NCBI RefSeq assembly: GCF_004765605.1 | Contig: NZ_SRLC01000001.1 | Span: 2,108,001 to 2,172,000 of the forward strand | Direction of reading: 5' to 3' | Length of the DNA: 64,000 nucleotides | From: Hymenobacter aquaticus | Lineage (GTDB): Bacteria; Bacteroidota; Bacteroidia; Cytophagales; Hymenobacteraceae | Part shown: positions 8,469 to 18,443 of the stretch, in pieces | How the letters are laid out: the number at the start of each line of letters is the position of its first letter | Numbering within the stretch: position 1 is the stretch's first letter | Translations under genes and position numbers: made by a program | The notes under the pieces: generated by a model | What the model was told of the DNA's origin: nothing | The model's input: only the letters and a program-made list of their open reading frames with translations | Database searches by the model: none

Positions 8469-9518
8469 ATGATAAAATCCCTCAAAGCCACCGGCAACCA
8501 ACTCGCGGACCCCGCCTTTCAGCTCACGGTCCTGAGCCGGGACGAAACCGAAGCCCAGCACCTGCCGCGCTTTCACGAGAAGCTGCGCGGGGCCGGGCTG
8601 TTTCCGCTCGTGCCCGTGGCGCCCTCGGTCCTGCAAATCAACGTGGGCAAGATGTGCAACCAGGTGTGCAAGCACTGCCACGTGGACGCGGGGCCCGACC
8701 GCAAGGAAATCATGACCCGCGAGACGATGCAGCTCTGCCTCGACGCGCTGGCCCAGACCGACATTCCCACGGTGGATTTAACCGGCGGCGCCCCGGAAAT
8801 GAACCCTGACTTCCGCTGGTTCGTGGAGGAAATCAGCAAGCTGGGCCGCAAGGTGCTGGTGCGCTGCAACCTGACCATCATCGTGGCCAACAAGAAGTAC
8901 CACGACCTGCCCGAGTTTTTCCGGCGGCACGGCGTGGAAGTCGTCAGCTCCCTGCCGTTCTACAGCGCGGCCAAAACCGATAGTCAGCGCGGCGACGGGG
9001 TGTTCGAAGACTCCATCCGGGCGCTGAAAATGCTCAACGCCGTGGGCTACGGGCAAGAAGGCTCGGGCCTGGTGCTCAACCTGGTGTATAACCCCGCGGG
9101 GGCCTTCCTGCCGGGCCCGCAGAAAGGTTTACAGGATCAATTCAAGCGGGTGTTGCTCAAAGACCACGGCATCGTTTTCAACGAGTTGTACGCCATTACC
9201 AACATCCCCGTGAGCCGCTACCTCGACTATCTGATTGAGTCGGGTAACTACGCGGGCTACATGGAAAAGCTGGTGGGCGCCTTCAACCCCGTGGCGGCGG
9301 CCGGCGTGATGTGCCGCAACACGATTTCGGTGGGCTGGGACGGCAGCCTCTACGACTGCGACTTCAACCAGATGCTGGAGCTGCCCGTGGCCGGCCCCGT
9401 GCGCCACATCCGCGACTTCGACGCGGCCGTGCTGGCCCGGCGCGGCGTGGTGGTCAACCAGCACTGCTACGGCTGCACGGCCGGGGCCGGCTCCAGCTGC
9501 GGCGGCACCGTGGCTTAG
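8469..9518 (+). CDS. arsS: Arsenosugar biosynthesis radical SAM protein ArsS
   Basis: 349 residues. The [4Fe-4S]-SAM motif CxxxCxxC is at C63, C67 and C70 (CNQVCKHC), followed by DLTGGAPEMNP, the SAM-contacting GGE-like region. A C-terminal cysteine set (CYGCTAGAGSSCGG, C333, C336, C344) together with MCRN and YDCDFN can bind a further cluster, as in SPASM-like proteins. Known ArsS enzymes join methylated arsenic to the 5'-deoxyadenosyl group of SAM, the first committed step to arsenosugars. The partner methyltransferase ArsM is not in this window. Last gene of the cluster running from 5455. Confidence 0.93.
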   Translation: MIKSLKATGNQLADPAFQLTVLSRDETEAQHLPRFHEKLRGAGLFPLVPVAPSVLQINVGKMCNQVCKHCHVDAGPDRKEIMTRETMQLCLDALAQTDIPTVDLTGGAPEMNPDFRWFVEEISKLGRKVLVRCNLTIIVANKKYHDLPEFFRRHGVEVVSSLPFYSAAKTDSQRGDGVFEDSIRALKMLNAVGYGQEGSGLVLNLVYNPAGAFLPGPQKGLQDQFKRVLLKDHGIVFNELYAITNIPVSRYLDYLIESGNYAGYMEKLVGAFNPVAAAGVMCRNTISVGWDGSLYDCDFNQMLELPVAGPVRHIRDFDAAVLARRGVVVNQHCYGCTAGAGSSCGGTVA

Positions 9519-9882
9519 CTACCAAAGTCTTGCACCGACCATTCTACTGCAAACGCCACGGTCAACTCCAGGGTGTTTTTACATTCCGTGGTTGCAAAGA
9601 ACTGCATTGCGCCGTTGCACCTTACGCTGCCCACTCCGACAGCCAGTGAGAGTGGTTTGCGCGTTACGCCCCAGCAAATTCTGTTTCAAGAGCAAACTAA
9701 AACTACCGGCAGCACCAGCGCGGAGGCTGGCCAGCACCAACCACCCGCGCACGAATAGCCGCTACGGCCGCGCCCGACATTGCAATTTCTTTTCCCTGGC
9801 CGCAACCGATGCGGGCCCGGAACGTTTCGACGAGGCCCGTCGTCAGTGGCGGGTTCCCTTTGCATAGTCTTAGCTAATTCTT
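9519..9882. other. Intergenic gap after arsS, no gene supported
   Basis: The open frames here have arginine/proline-rich, unconserved-looking translations and no good start context. I see no clear terminator or promoter. Confidence 0.5.
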
Positions 9883-10293
9883 GTGCTTCCTACTCGTTTC
9901 TATTTTTCCAATGCCGTGGGCGCGGTTGATTTCGTGCCCCGCGGCTACGTGTACCTGCACTGGTCGGGCACGCCGCTGACCAGCGTCGAGTTCCGGGCCC
10001 TGTACATGCACGTCCGCAACCTCTTGCAGCGGCACAAGCTCCAGGCCATTTTAGCCGACCACCACGCCATGCCCGCGGCTCCCGACGAGGCGGACCGGGA
10101 GTGGCTGCTCGACCAGTGGCTGCCCGAAACGCTGGCCGTGACAACCCTGACGCGCTACGCGGCGCTGCCCACGCCCGACCCCGGCCGGCGCCTGCACACC
10201 GAAACCGTGCTGCAAGGCCTGGCCCGCCACGTGCGGGTAGCAGTATTTGACGACCTGGAAGAAGCCTCAGCGTGGCTGACGGCCACCGAGTAG
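9883..10293 (+). CDS. STAS-like small protein, paralogue 1
   Basis: 136 residues starting with GTG at 9883; an in-frame TAG at 9871 leaves no ATG alternative. The pattern is FYFSNAVG...VYLHWSGTPLT...FRALYMHVRNLLQRHKLQAILADHHAMP, then WLLDQWLPETLAVT and a C-terminal FDDLEEASAWL. This beta-alpha layout resembles SpoIIAA/STAS-like proteins. Two diverged relatives lie at 30165-30557 and 34930-35346. Function unknown. Confidence 0.75.
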   Translation: MLPTRFYFSNAVGAVDFVPRGYVYLHWSGTPLTSVEFRALYMHVRNLLQRHKLQAILADHHAMPAAPDEADREWLLDQWLPETLAVTTLTRYAALPTPDPGRRLHTETVLQGLARHVRVAVFDDLEEASAWLTATE

Positions 10294-10298
10294 GCTAC

Positions 10299-10328
10299 GG
10301 CCCCTGATTACCGGGGCTGATTATTTTT
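10299..10328. terminator. Possible weak terminator
   Basis: A short GC stem (GGCCCC / GGGGCT region) followed by TTATTTTT, just after the STAS-like gene and before a convergent gene. The stem is short, so this is tentative. Confidence 0.4.
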
Positions 10329-10362
10329 CGTCACGCTCCCGCGGCTCCCTGCTGTCAGGCAC

Positions 10363-10467
10363 TCAACTCCCTAACTCCGGAAGCAGCTCTTCCAACCCTT
10401 GGCGTACCTGTTCCCGCTCATCGTCCGTGGGCAGGGTGCGCCGGGCGGCTTCCCGGATCAGATCCGC
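10363..10467 (-). other. In-frame open tail behind the antiporter stop codon
   Basis: After the antiporter TAA (10468-10470), 34 sense codons continue in the same frame to a TGA at 10363-10365. Their translation is protein-like: it begins ADLIREAARRTLP and ends EELLPELGS, charged and helical. It could be a former C-terminal extension cut off by a TAA, or the 3' remnant of another gene (the LIREA-type helix recalls ribbon-helix-helix antitoxins). Confidence 0.4.
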
Positions 10468-11736
<1,269 letters not shown>

Positions 11737-11977
11737 CAAATGGGGTGTACGGGTAAAGAGAAGCCGGGGTGAATCAGGCTTTGGTAAAACGATACGCAAG
11801 GTGTCTTCCGTCCTCCTAGATACGGCTAAGCGGGGAAGAGTTGACCGGCAAGGCGGTACTTTGTCGGGCTTGAACGCCCCGAAAAACGTATGCTTCGTTC
11901 CGGCTTGGGGTAGCTGCTACGAAAAGCCGGGGTAGTCGTCAACCCGTATCCTTACCGCCCACCCCTATTTTGCGCGT

Positions 11978-13348
11978 ATGAATAATCCGCTTTTCCGCTG
12001 GCTGCGTGGGCGTTTCGACCTGGTGCACGACATGGCCGACCCGGCCGACATCGTGGCCAACGTGGAAGAGGGCGTCAGCTTTCGGGGTACCAATCTGTGG
12101 GTGCTGATGTTCGCCATTCTGGTGGCTTCGGTGGGGCTCAACGTCAACTCCACGGCCGTTATCATCGGGGCCATGCTGATTTCCCCGCTGATGGGGCCCA
12201 TCGTGGGCATCGGGTTCGGGGCGGCCACGGTGGAGGTCGACTTGGTGCGGCGGGGCCTGAAAAACCTGCTGATTGCGGCCGGCATCAGCCTGCTGATTTC
12301 TACGCTGTATTTCCGGCTCACGCCCCTCACCGACGCGGGCTCCGAGCTGCTGGCCCGCACCCAGCCCACGGCCTGGGACGTGCTCATTGCCTTGTTTGGC
12401 GGGGCCGCCGGCGCTGTGGGCCTCACCCGCCGCTCCCGGGGCAACACGATTCCCGGCGTAGCCATTGCCACGGCCCTGATGCCGCCGCTGTGCACGGCCG
12501 GCTACGGGCTGGCCACGGCGCACTGGGGCTACTTTTTGGGGGCACTGTACCTGTTTTTCATCAACAGCGTGTTTATCAGCCTGGCCACGTTTCTGGTGGC
12601 CCGCCTCCTGCCCCTGCCCCGCCACACGTTTGTCAGCCCCCAGCGGGCCCGGCGGGTGCAGCTCACCATCTGGGCCCTGGCTTTGCTCACGAGCATCCCC
12701 AGCGTGTACCTGGGGGCGCGCATCGTGCAGCGCACCGTATTTGCCCACAACGCCCAGCAGTTCGTGGATGAGCAGCTCAACCTGCCCGGCACGTTTGTCG
12801 TCACCCGCCGCATTGAGGCCGACGCGCGCACCATCAACGTGCTGCTCAGCGGGGAAACCCTGACCCGGGCCCAGCTGCTGGCCGCCCGCAGCCAGTTGGC
12901 CCGCTACCGCCTGCCCGATGCCCGGCTGACCGTGCGCCAGGGCCTGGCCCAGCTCGATTCGGCCGACGCCCAGACCATGCGCAACAGCCTGCTCGAAGAC
13001 GTGCGCAGCCGCAACGAGCAAACCCTGGCCGGCTACGACACCCGCCTGGCCCAGCTCCAGCAGGTACTCACCCAGGCCGATAACCCGGCCGTGACGGGTT
13101 TGCCCACGGGCCCGGCGCTGCTGAAGGAAATCCAGGTGGAGCACCCCGCCGTGCGCCAGCTGGGCCTGAGCCGCCTGGTGCGCCCGGCCGCCGATTCGCT
13201 CCGGGCCGATACGGCGGTGGTCGTGTCGCTGCGGACCGCCGGGACGCTGCCGGCCCCGGAGCAGCAGCGCCTGCGCCAGTGGCTGACCTTGCGGGCCGGC
13301 GGCAAGCGCACCGTGGAAGTGCTGCTCAGCCCGGCGCCGGACAAGTAA
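11978..13348 (+). CDS. DUF389 membrane protein
   Basis: 456 residues. Residues about 1-230 form the DUF389 hydrophobic domain, with the signatures NVNSTAVIIGAMLISPLMGP and GNTIPGVAIATALMPPLCTAGYG and about six membrane segments. The rest is a large soluble domain with repeated RLAQLQQV-type helices, probably periplasmic or cytoplasmic. DUF389 has no settled function; membrane transport or signalling is suspected. The gene converges on the ClC gene with only 3 bp between the stops and is divergent from the antiporter. Confidence 0.88.
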   Translation: MNNPLFRWLRGRFDLVHDMADPADIVANVEEGVSFRGTNLWVLMFAILVASVGLNVNSTAVIIGAMLISPLMGPIVGIGFGAATVEVDLVRRGLKNLLIAAGISLLISTLYFRLTPLTDAGSELLARTQPTAWDVLIALFGGAAGAVGLTRRSRGNTIPGVAIATALMPPLCTAGYGLATAHWGYFLGALYLFFINSVFISLATFLVARLLPLPRHTFVSPQRARRVQLTIWALALLTSIPSVYLGARIVQRTVFAHNAQQFVDEQLNLPGTFVVTRRIEADARTINVLLSGETLTRAQLLAARSQLARYRLPDARLTVRQGLAQLDSADAQTMRNSLLEDVRSRNEQTLAGYDTRLAQLQQVLTQADNPAVTGLPTGPALLKEIQVEHPAVRQLGLSRLVRPAADSLRADTAVVVSLRTAGTLPAPEQQRLRQWLTLRAGGKRTVEVLLSPAPDK

Positions 13349-13351
13349 GAG

Positions 13352-14743
13352 TTACGGGCGGTTGTCTCTTTGGGGCGCCGGCCTTTCCTGTTCCAGCGCT
13401 TCGCGCAGAAAACCCATTTTCAGGTGCTCGTAGAAAGAATGCGGGTCGACCAGCGAGGCCACGGCCTGGGCCATCATGCCGCTGAGCAGCAGCTGGAAGA
13501 TGGCCGAGTGCCGGTCCGTCATTTCCAGCACCAGGATGGCCGCCGTGAAGGGCGAGCGGACCACGCCGGTCAGAAAGCTGACCATGCTGACCAGAATCAG
13601 CAGGTTGTGGTCGGCGGCGGGCACGCGGCCGAGCCGGCACAGGGCGTCGCCGAGCACGGCCCCCGCGCTGAGCGAAGTGGCGAAAATGCCGCCCGCGCCG
13701 CCGCCGCAGTAGCTCAGGGCCATGCCGATAAAGCGCGTGGGAAACAGGTACCAGGGCGTCTGCCCATCGTTTGCGAACAGCAGGCGGTTGATAATGGGCT
13801 TGCCGGTGCCCACGCCTTCCTGGCCCACGCAATACGCCAGCGCCGCCAGCAGCAGCCCGCAGCCGACCACCCAGCCCGCCTGCTGCCCCCAGGTGGTGAG
13901 CCGCTTGCGGTAGACATTGAGCCAAAGCAGGGTTTTGGCAAACACGGCCCCCGCCAGGCCGCAGATGACCGCCACCAGCGCCACTGTGGCCAGAAACCAG
14001 CCCGCGTGAGCCGTGACCTTCGGGAAACCCAGGTACAGGTACGGCCCCAGCAGCGACTGGGCCGTGAGCCCGGCCACGATGACGGCCGAAAATACGGCCA
14101 TGCGGAAGCGGGCCATGTGCATCTGGGTCAGCTCTTCCACCACGAACACGATGCCACCCAGCGGGGTGTTGAAGGCGGCGGCCAGTCCGGCGGCCCCGCC
14201 CGTGACGAGGGCAATCTGCCGGGAAAGCTGGGGCCAGCCGGCCGGCTGCAGGCGGTTGATGGCCCGGAAAATGGCCGCTGAAATCTGAATCGTGGGCCCT
14301 TCCCGCCCGATAACCCCGCCGCCGAGCAGCAGGGCCACGCTGCTGAGTACCTTGATGATGGCCACCTTCAGGCTCAGCAGGTAGCCGGTGCGGTGGTGCT
14401 GGCTGGGGTTGGACAGCTCGATGCCGGCCATTACCTGCGGAATCCCGCTGCCCCGGGCGGCCGGCGCCCAGCGCTGCACCAGCCCCCACGACACCAGAAA
14501 CGCCAGCGGCGTAAGAATAAAGGCCAGCAGGGGCTGGTGTCGCAGCCAGGCAAAGCTGGTTTGCTCGGCCCACACAAACAGCCTTTCGTAGCCCACGGCC
14601 ACCACCCCGACGACAACGGAAGCAAACCAGAAAGGAAAGCTTTGTAGAATCAGCCGGCGCACCCGGTCGGTGTATAAGCGGCGGATGACGTGCCGGTCGA
14701 ACCAGGTCAGCAGCCGGGCGTAGCGGGTAGGTGAGTCGGACAT
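13352..14743 (-). CDS. ClC-family chloride channel or Cl-/H+ antiporter
   Basis: 463 residues. ClC selectivity motifs are present: GSGIP at 98-102, GREGP at 146-150 with the gating glutamate at E148, and GGIFATSLSAG where the usual GxFxP proline is replaced by threonine. A glutamate pair in VVEEL (E203-E204) matches the position of the intracellular proton glutamate of the E. coli antiporter, which favours an exchanger over a channel. It probably moves chloride or another anion across the inner membrane, perhaps in acid or ionic stress. Its neighbours are an antiporter and a DUF389 gene, so this is a small ion-homeostasis group. Confidence 0.93.
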   Translation of the reverse strand: MSDSPTRYARLLTWFDRHVIRRLYTDRVRRLILQSFPFWFASVVVGVVAVGYERLFVWAEQTSFAWLRHQPLLAFILTPLAFLVSWGLVQRWAPAARGSGIPQVMAGIELSNPSQHHRTGYLLSLKVAIIKVLSSVALLLGGGVIGREGPTIQISAAIFRAINRLQPAGWPQLSRQIALVTGGAAGLAAAFNTPLGGIVFVVEELTQMHMARFRMAVFSAVIVAGLTAQSLLGPYLYLGFPKVTAHAGWFLATVALVAVICGLAGAVFAKTLLWLNVYRKRLTTWGQQAGWVVGCGLLLAALAYCVGQEGVGTGKPIINRLLFANDGQTPWYLFPTRFIGMALSYCGGGAGGIFATSLSAGAVLGDALCRLGRVPAADHNLLILVSMVSFLTGVVRSPFTAAILVLEMTDRHSAIFQLLLSGMMAQAVASLVDPHSFYEHLKMGFLREALEQERPAPQRDNRP

Positions 14744-14951
14744 TGCAGGGAAATACAGAAGGCAGTGGGCGGCTTGGCCCGCCTTGCGGAAGCCACGGCT
14801 CGGGCTTGAGCCGGACGGCTAATAAGGCCAGGAGGGCCAAAGCTACGCCGGGCTGCATGAGCCCCGCGTGAGCCGGCGGGGTTGCTACCCGGGCTTCGGG
14901 TATACGGCGGGGCCAGCCGGAAAGTCCGGGCCAACGCTCAGCTTCGGGCGA

Positions 14952-14994
14952 GTTTTAATGTTTTTTAATGTGGAGTTCACCTCGTGCTAATGCG
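14952..14994 (+). promoter_or_regulatory. Phased TAAT operator, site A
   Basis: TAAT-like half-sites begin at 14956, 14966, 14977 (degenerate, TCAC) and 14988: spacing 10, 11, 11 bp. One helical turn per step is typical for OmpR-family regulators. It sits in the 442-bp gap upstream of the 15186 gene and the two-component system, the rest of which shows nothing I can name. Same architecture as the sites at 17574, 17899 and 18444. Confidence 0.7.
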
Positions 14995-15185
14995 CCGGTT
15001 GCTCCTTACCTAAACCTGCTGCTGGCTTACCCCCGGCTGCCACTGCGGCCCGCTTCTTGTGCGCTGACTCCAACATAGAAGTTCAAAGCCCCCGCTCACC
15101 GCCCTGGTTGTGAGGAGCCGGGCGGCTTGTTTTCCACCGTTAGCGAGCTTAGCCCACCCAGGCCCGCTACTAACCGCCTCCGCTT

Positions 15186-15458
15186 ATGTCCGTCACCGCC
15201 TATGAACGCCTGCGCATTGCCCACCGCGCCCTGCTCCAGAGCCCGCCAACTCCGGTAGCGCTGGAGCAATTGCTGGAAACCCTGCCGGCCTCGCTACAGG
15301 ACATTGCCCGGATGCGCCCCGCCCTGATGGACGAGGTAGACACCTGCCAGCAGCACCTGCACCAGGTTCGCCAGCAGCTCCGCCGCCCCGAATCGGTGGA
15401 CGTGGATACGATTATCGAGGACTTGCACCACAGCCTCTCGCCCCTGTTTGCCGGCTAA
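15186..15458 (+). CDS. Small hypothetical protein
   Basis: 90 residues, mostly helical (QHLHQVRQQLRRPESVDVD), no signal peptide or cysteines. Not recognised. It lies between operator site A and the response-regulator gene (68 bp downstream), so it may be the first gene of that operon. Coding-like codon use and a plain ATG support it being real. Confidence 0.6.
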   Translation: MSVTAYERLRIAHRALLQSPPTPVALEQLLETLPASLQDIARMRPALMDEVDTCQQHLHQVRQQLRRPESVDVDTIIEDLHHSLSPLFAG

Positions 15459-15526
15459 CCGGCCGCTTTTTCGCGACCCGACCGGCTGCGGCTGCGTATC
15501 CTAAGCTTTCCGCCTGTACTGACTTT

Positions 15527-16204
15527 ATGAAACTGCTGCTCGTTGAAGATGAACCCAAGCTAGCCTCCTTCGTCAAGAAGGGCTTCGAGAACGAAGGCTA
15601 CGAAATCGAGGTGGCCTACGACGGCCGCATGGGCCTTTCCCTGGCCCAGAAGCAGCCCTACGACCTGGTCATTCTCGACGTGAACCTGCCCTACATCAAC
15701 GGCTTTGAGCTCTGCCGGCTCATCAAGCAGCAGGTGCCCCACCAGCCGGTACTCATGCTCACGGCCCTCGACAGCCTCGACGACAAGGTCAGTGGCTTCG
15801 AGGCGGGCACCGACGACTACCTGGTCAAGCCCTTTGCCTTTCAGGAGCTGCTCATGCGCACCCGGGTGCTGACCCGCCGCTACGCCGACGCGGCGGCCGG
15901 GCAGCGCCTGCTGCGCATTGCCGACCTGGAGTTTGACCTCGACTCCAAGGCCGTGACCCGCAACGGGCAGCGCATCGACCTGACCACTAAGGAATACTCG
16001 CTGCTGGAATACCTGCTACTCAACCGCGGCAAGGTCATTTCCCGGGTCGATATTGCCGAGCGGGTCTGGGAGCTCAACTTCGATACCAACACCAACGTCA
16101 TCGACGTGTACGTAAGCCACCTGCGCAAAAAGCTCGACAAGGGCTACGACGTCAAGCTGATACACACCGTGGTGGGGATGGGCTACGTGCTGCGCGAAGG
16201 CTAG
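15527..16204 (+). CDS. OmpR-family response regulator (CusR/CopR-like)
   Basis: 225 residues. An N-terminal receiver has the acidic pair E7-D8, phospho-acceptor D51 (LVILDVNLP), T in MLTALD and K in YLVKPF. The C-terminal winged helix has TTKEYSLLEYLLLNRGKVISR and IDVYVSHLRKKLD. OmpR-family regulators bind direct repeats spaced about 10-11 bp, which matches the phased TAAT sites around this gene. Partner kinase starts 5 bp downstream. Regulation of the adjacent RND pump and copper-protein gene is inferred from that arrangement. Confidence 0.94.
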   Translation: MKLLLVEDEPKLASFVKKGFENEGYEIEVAYDGRMGLSLAQKQPYDLVILDVNLPYINGFELCRLIKQQVPHQPVLMLTALDSLDDKVSGFEAGTDDYLVKPFAFQELLMRTRVLTRRYADAAAGQRLLRIADLEFDLDSKAVTRNGQRIDLTTKEYSLLEYLLLNRGKVISRVDIAERVWELNFDTNTNVIDVYVSHLRKKLDKGYDVKLIHTVVGMGYVLREG

Positions 16205-16208
16205 CCCG

Positions 16209-17576
16209 ATGCTGATTCGCAACAAGCTCATTCTGCGCTTTACCCTGCTGGTGCTGCTGATTCAGCTCTGCCTGTCGGGCTTCATCTACTACTTCTACGC
16301 CACTTCCCGGCAGCAGCGCTTCGACGACCGGCTGCGCGGCAAGGCCCTGATGACCACCCGCCTGCTGCTGCGCCAGTCGCCCCACCCGGCCGATGCCGAG
16401 CGCAACTTCCGCCGCCGCGACCTGATGACCATCGTCGACGAGCGGGTGAGCATCTACGGGCCCGGCGGGCACCTGCTCTACACCAGCGCCGACTCGCTCA
16501 GCCAGAAGCACAACTCGGCCCAGCTGGAACGTATCCGGCCCGGGGCCCCGGTCAGGTTTCGGGACGGCAACCTGGAGGCCGTGGGCGTGTATTACCTTTT
16601 CGACGGGCAGCCCTACCACGTTTTTGCCGCCGGGCGCGACGCATTCGGCTACCAGCAGCTGGCCAAGCTGCGCCTGATTCTGCTGGTCGGCAACGTGGGC
16701 GGGCTGGTGCTGATTGTGCTGGCCGGCTGGTACTTCGCCGACCAGGCCCTGCGCCCCATGGCCCGGGTGGTGCGGCAGGTGGAAAAGATTACGGCCAGCC
16801 GCCTGAACACCCGGGTGCACGAAGGCAACGGCACCGACGAAATTGCCCAGCTGGCCATTACCTTCAACGGCATGCTGAGCCGGGTGGAGCAGGCCTTCGA
16901 GATGCAGAAAAGCTTCCTCTCCCACGCCTCCCACGAGCTGCGCACGCCCCTGGCCACCCTGCGCGGCACCCTGGAAACCTCCCTGGCCTACGACCAGAAC
17001 CTGGCCGAAGCCAAGCAAAGCCAGGCCACGGCCGTGGAGGAGCTCAAGAAGGTAATTGAGCTGACCAATGGCCTGCTGGCCCTGGCCAAGGCCGACGACG
17101 CCTCTTTCCGCCGGGAGCCGGTGCGTCTGGATGAGTGCCTGGCCCGGGCCCTGCAAATCAGCGCCGCCACCTACCCCGCCCAAACCCTGCACCTGGAATA
17201 CGGCGACTTGCCCGCGGAAGTCGAAGACGTGTTCGTGGTGCCCGGCAACGAGCATTTGCTCACCACCAGCCTGCTCAACCTGCTCGACAACGCCTGCAAA
17301 TACTCCAGCGGCGCGGTCTGGGTGGTGCTGGGCTACGACTCGCCCCGGCAGCTGCGCGTGACCGTGCGCGACGCGGGCATCGGTATTGCCGCCCCGGACT
17401 TATCCCGGGTGTTTGAGCCCCTGTACCGGGCCGCCAACGGCAAAAGCCGCCCCGGCTACGGCATCGGGCTGGCTTTGACCAAGAAAATCGTGGAGCTGCA
17501 CGGGGGCCGTATCGAGCTGACTTCGGCCGAAGGCGCGGGCACGACGGCCACGCTCGTGCTGCCCACGGCGGCTTAA
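16209..17576 (+). CDS. HAMP sensor histidine kinase
   Basis: 455 residues. Two membrane helices (about 7-29 and 155-173) enclose a periplasmic sensor of about 125 residues. A HAMP linker follows, then HisKA with H242 in SHASHELRTPLA, and HATPase motifs NLLDNACKYS, DAGIGI and GYGIGLALTKK. It should phosphorylate the regulator encoded just upstream. The layout matches CusS/CopS-type metal sensors, but no obvious metal-ligand cluster is seen in the sensor domain. Its TAA stop lies inside operator site D. Confidence 0.94.
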   Translation: MLIRNKLILRFTLLVLLIQLCLSGFIYYFYATSRQQRFDDRLRGKALMTTRLLLRQSPHPADAERNFRRRDLMTIVDERVSIYGPGGHLLYTSADSLSQKHNSAQLERIRPGAPVRFRDGNLEAVGVYYLFDGQPYHVFAAGRDAFGYQQLAKLRLILLVGNVGGLVLIVLAGWYFADQALRPMARVVRQVEKITASRLNTRVHEGNGTDEIAQLAITFNGMLSRVEQAFEMQKSFLSHASHELRTPLATLRGTLETSLAYDQNLAEAKQSQATAVEELKKVIELTNGLLALAKADDASFRREPVRLDECLARALQISAATYPAQTLHLEYGDLPAEVEDVFVVPGNEHLLTTSLLNLLDNACKYSSGAVWVVLGYDSPRQLRVTVRDAGIGIAAPDLSRVFEPLYRAANGKSRPGYGIGLALTKKIVELHGGRIELTSAEGAGTTATLVLPTAA

Positions 17577-17609
17577 CCTTTTCTAATGCGGCGTTCATAC
17601 GGTTTTAAT
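17574..17609 (+). promoter_or_regulatory. Phased TAAT operator, site D
   Basis: Half-sites TAAC (17574), TAAT (17584), TCAT (17595) and TAAT (17606), spaced 10, 11, 11 bp, the same layout as the other three sites. The first half-site overlaps the histidine kinase stop codon. The next gene starts at 17650. Confidence 0.6.
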
Positions 17610-17649
17610 ACCGCCCCGCTTGCTTTGCCACTCTATCACGCCAACCGCC

Positions 17650-17892
17650 ATGGACCGGACAAACCGCAACCGTCTGCTGCTGGCTCTGTTGCTGGGCGCC
17701 CTGGTGCTGTCCACCGCGCTGAACGTTTACTTTCTGAAGCAGCAGACCGACCGGCCCCTCGACTACGAGTTCGAGGCCGGCCTGCCCACCTCCGTCACCG
17801 AAATGGAGCTGGTGCGGGCCCGGGCCCAACTGGCCGAGTGTCAGCGCCAGCACTCCGCCCCCGACTCGCTCGGCGGGGTGACGCGCCGCTGA
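17650..17892 (+). CDS. Small single-pass membrane protein
   Basis: 80 residues: a basic N-terminus (MDRTNRNR), one hydrophobic helix (about 9-25), then a polar tail with a short coiled-coil-like stretch (VTEMELVRARAQLAECQRQ). Function unknown. The ATG at 17650 is preferred to an upstream TTG at 17620. Bracketed by operator sites D and B inside the pump locus, so it probably belongs to the same regulon. Confidence 0.6.
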   Translation: MDRTNRNRLLLALLLGALVLSTALNVYFLKQQTDRPLDYEFEAGLPTSVTEMELVRARAQLAECQRQHSAPDSLGGVTRR

Positions 17893-17898
17893 GCCCAG

Positions 17899-17941
17899 TT
17901 TTTAATGTTTTTTAATACGGCTGTAATCTGGCCCTAATGCG
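17899..17941 (+). promoter_or_regulatory. Phased TAAT operator, site B
   Basis: Four exact TAAT half-sites at 17903, 17913, 17924 and 17935 (10, 11, 11 bp). It lies 119 bp upstream of the copper-protein homologue. An ATG at 17937 falls inside this site, which argues against that upstream start for the gene. Confidence 0.75.
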
Positions 17942-18059
17942 CGGAGCGGAGTTTTCGGCCCTTTCCTTCCCCGGCGGCCCGCCAGCTCTGGTCGTTCCGC
18001 GGCACCTGTACCAGTTGCCCGACGACCCGGCATCCGTCTGTCCCACTTACTGCCTTTGC

Positions 18060-18404
18060 ATGCTGCCCCGTCAACAACACGTTTTAGATGCTTTATACGC
18101 CTGCTTCGTCGCCTGCGAAGCCCAGGCCACGCACGGCCTTAATCACCCCGAAGCCCCGGCCCTGAGCCGCAGCGTGCGCCTGAGCCGGGACTGCGCCGAC
18201 CTGTGCCGGCTGTCGGCCGCTTTCGTCGGGCGCGGGTCTGAGCACACGGCCCACATGCTGCGGGAATGCGCCGAGCTGTGCCGGGTGTGCGCCGACGAGT
18301 GCACGCAGTTCAGCGACGAAGCCTGCCGCCTCTGCACCGACGCCTGCCGCCGGGCCGAAGACGCCTGCCGCACGGCCTTTGTGCGCCCGGCGGCTCTGGT
18401 ATAA
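18060..18404 (+). CDS. Copper-storage-like four-helix-bundle protein with fewer cysteines
   Basis: 114 residues, homologous along its length to the protein at 2067-2399 (shared RDCADLC, LRECAEL, CADEC). Only 12 cysteines remain (15, 19, 45, 49, 70, 74, 77, 81, 89, 92, 96, 103); the counterparts of C22, C26 and C38 are lost. It may bind fewer Cu(I) ions or another metal. The start at 18060 aligns with the start of the other Csp-like protein; the earlier in-frame ATG lies in the operator. Operator sites B and C flank the gene, tying it to the adjacent two-component system and RND pump. Confidence 0.85.
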   Translation: MLPRQQHVLDALYACFVACEAQATHGLNHPEAPALSRSVRLSRDCADLCRLSAAFVGRGSEHTAHMLRECAELCRVCADECTQFSDEACRLCTDACRRAEDACRTAFVRPAALV

Positions 18405-18443
18405 AATAGCTATGCAACCGGCTGCACTACGCCAGAACCAGGA

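Noticed and set aside
9592..9867. Possible small gene between arsS and the STAS-like gene
   Set aside because: Arg/Pro/Thr-rich translation, poor start context, no recognisable pattern.
17937..18059. Longer start of the 18060 copper-protein homologue
   Set aside because: The earlier ATG lies inside operator B and adds 41 residues absent from the other Csp-like protein.
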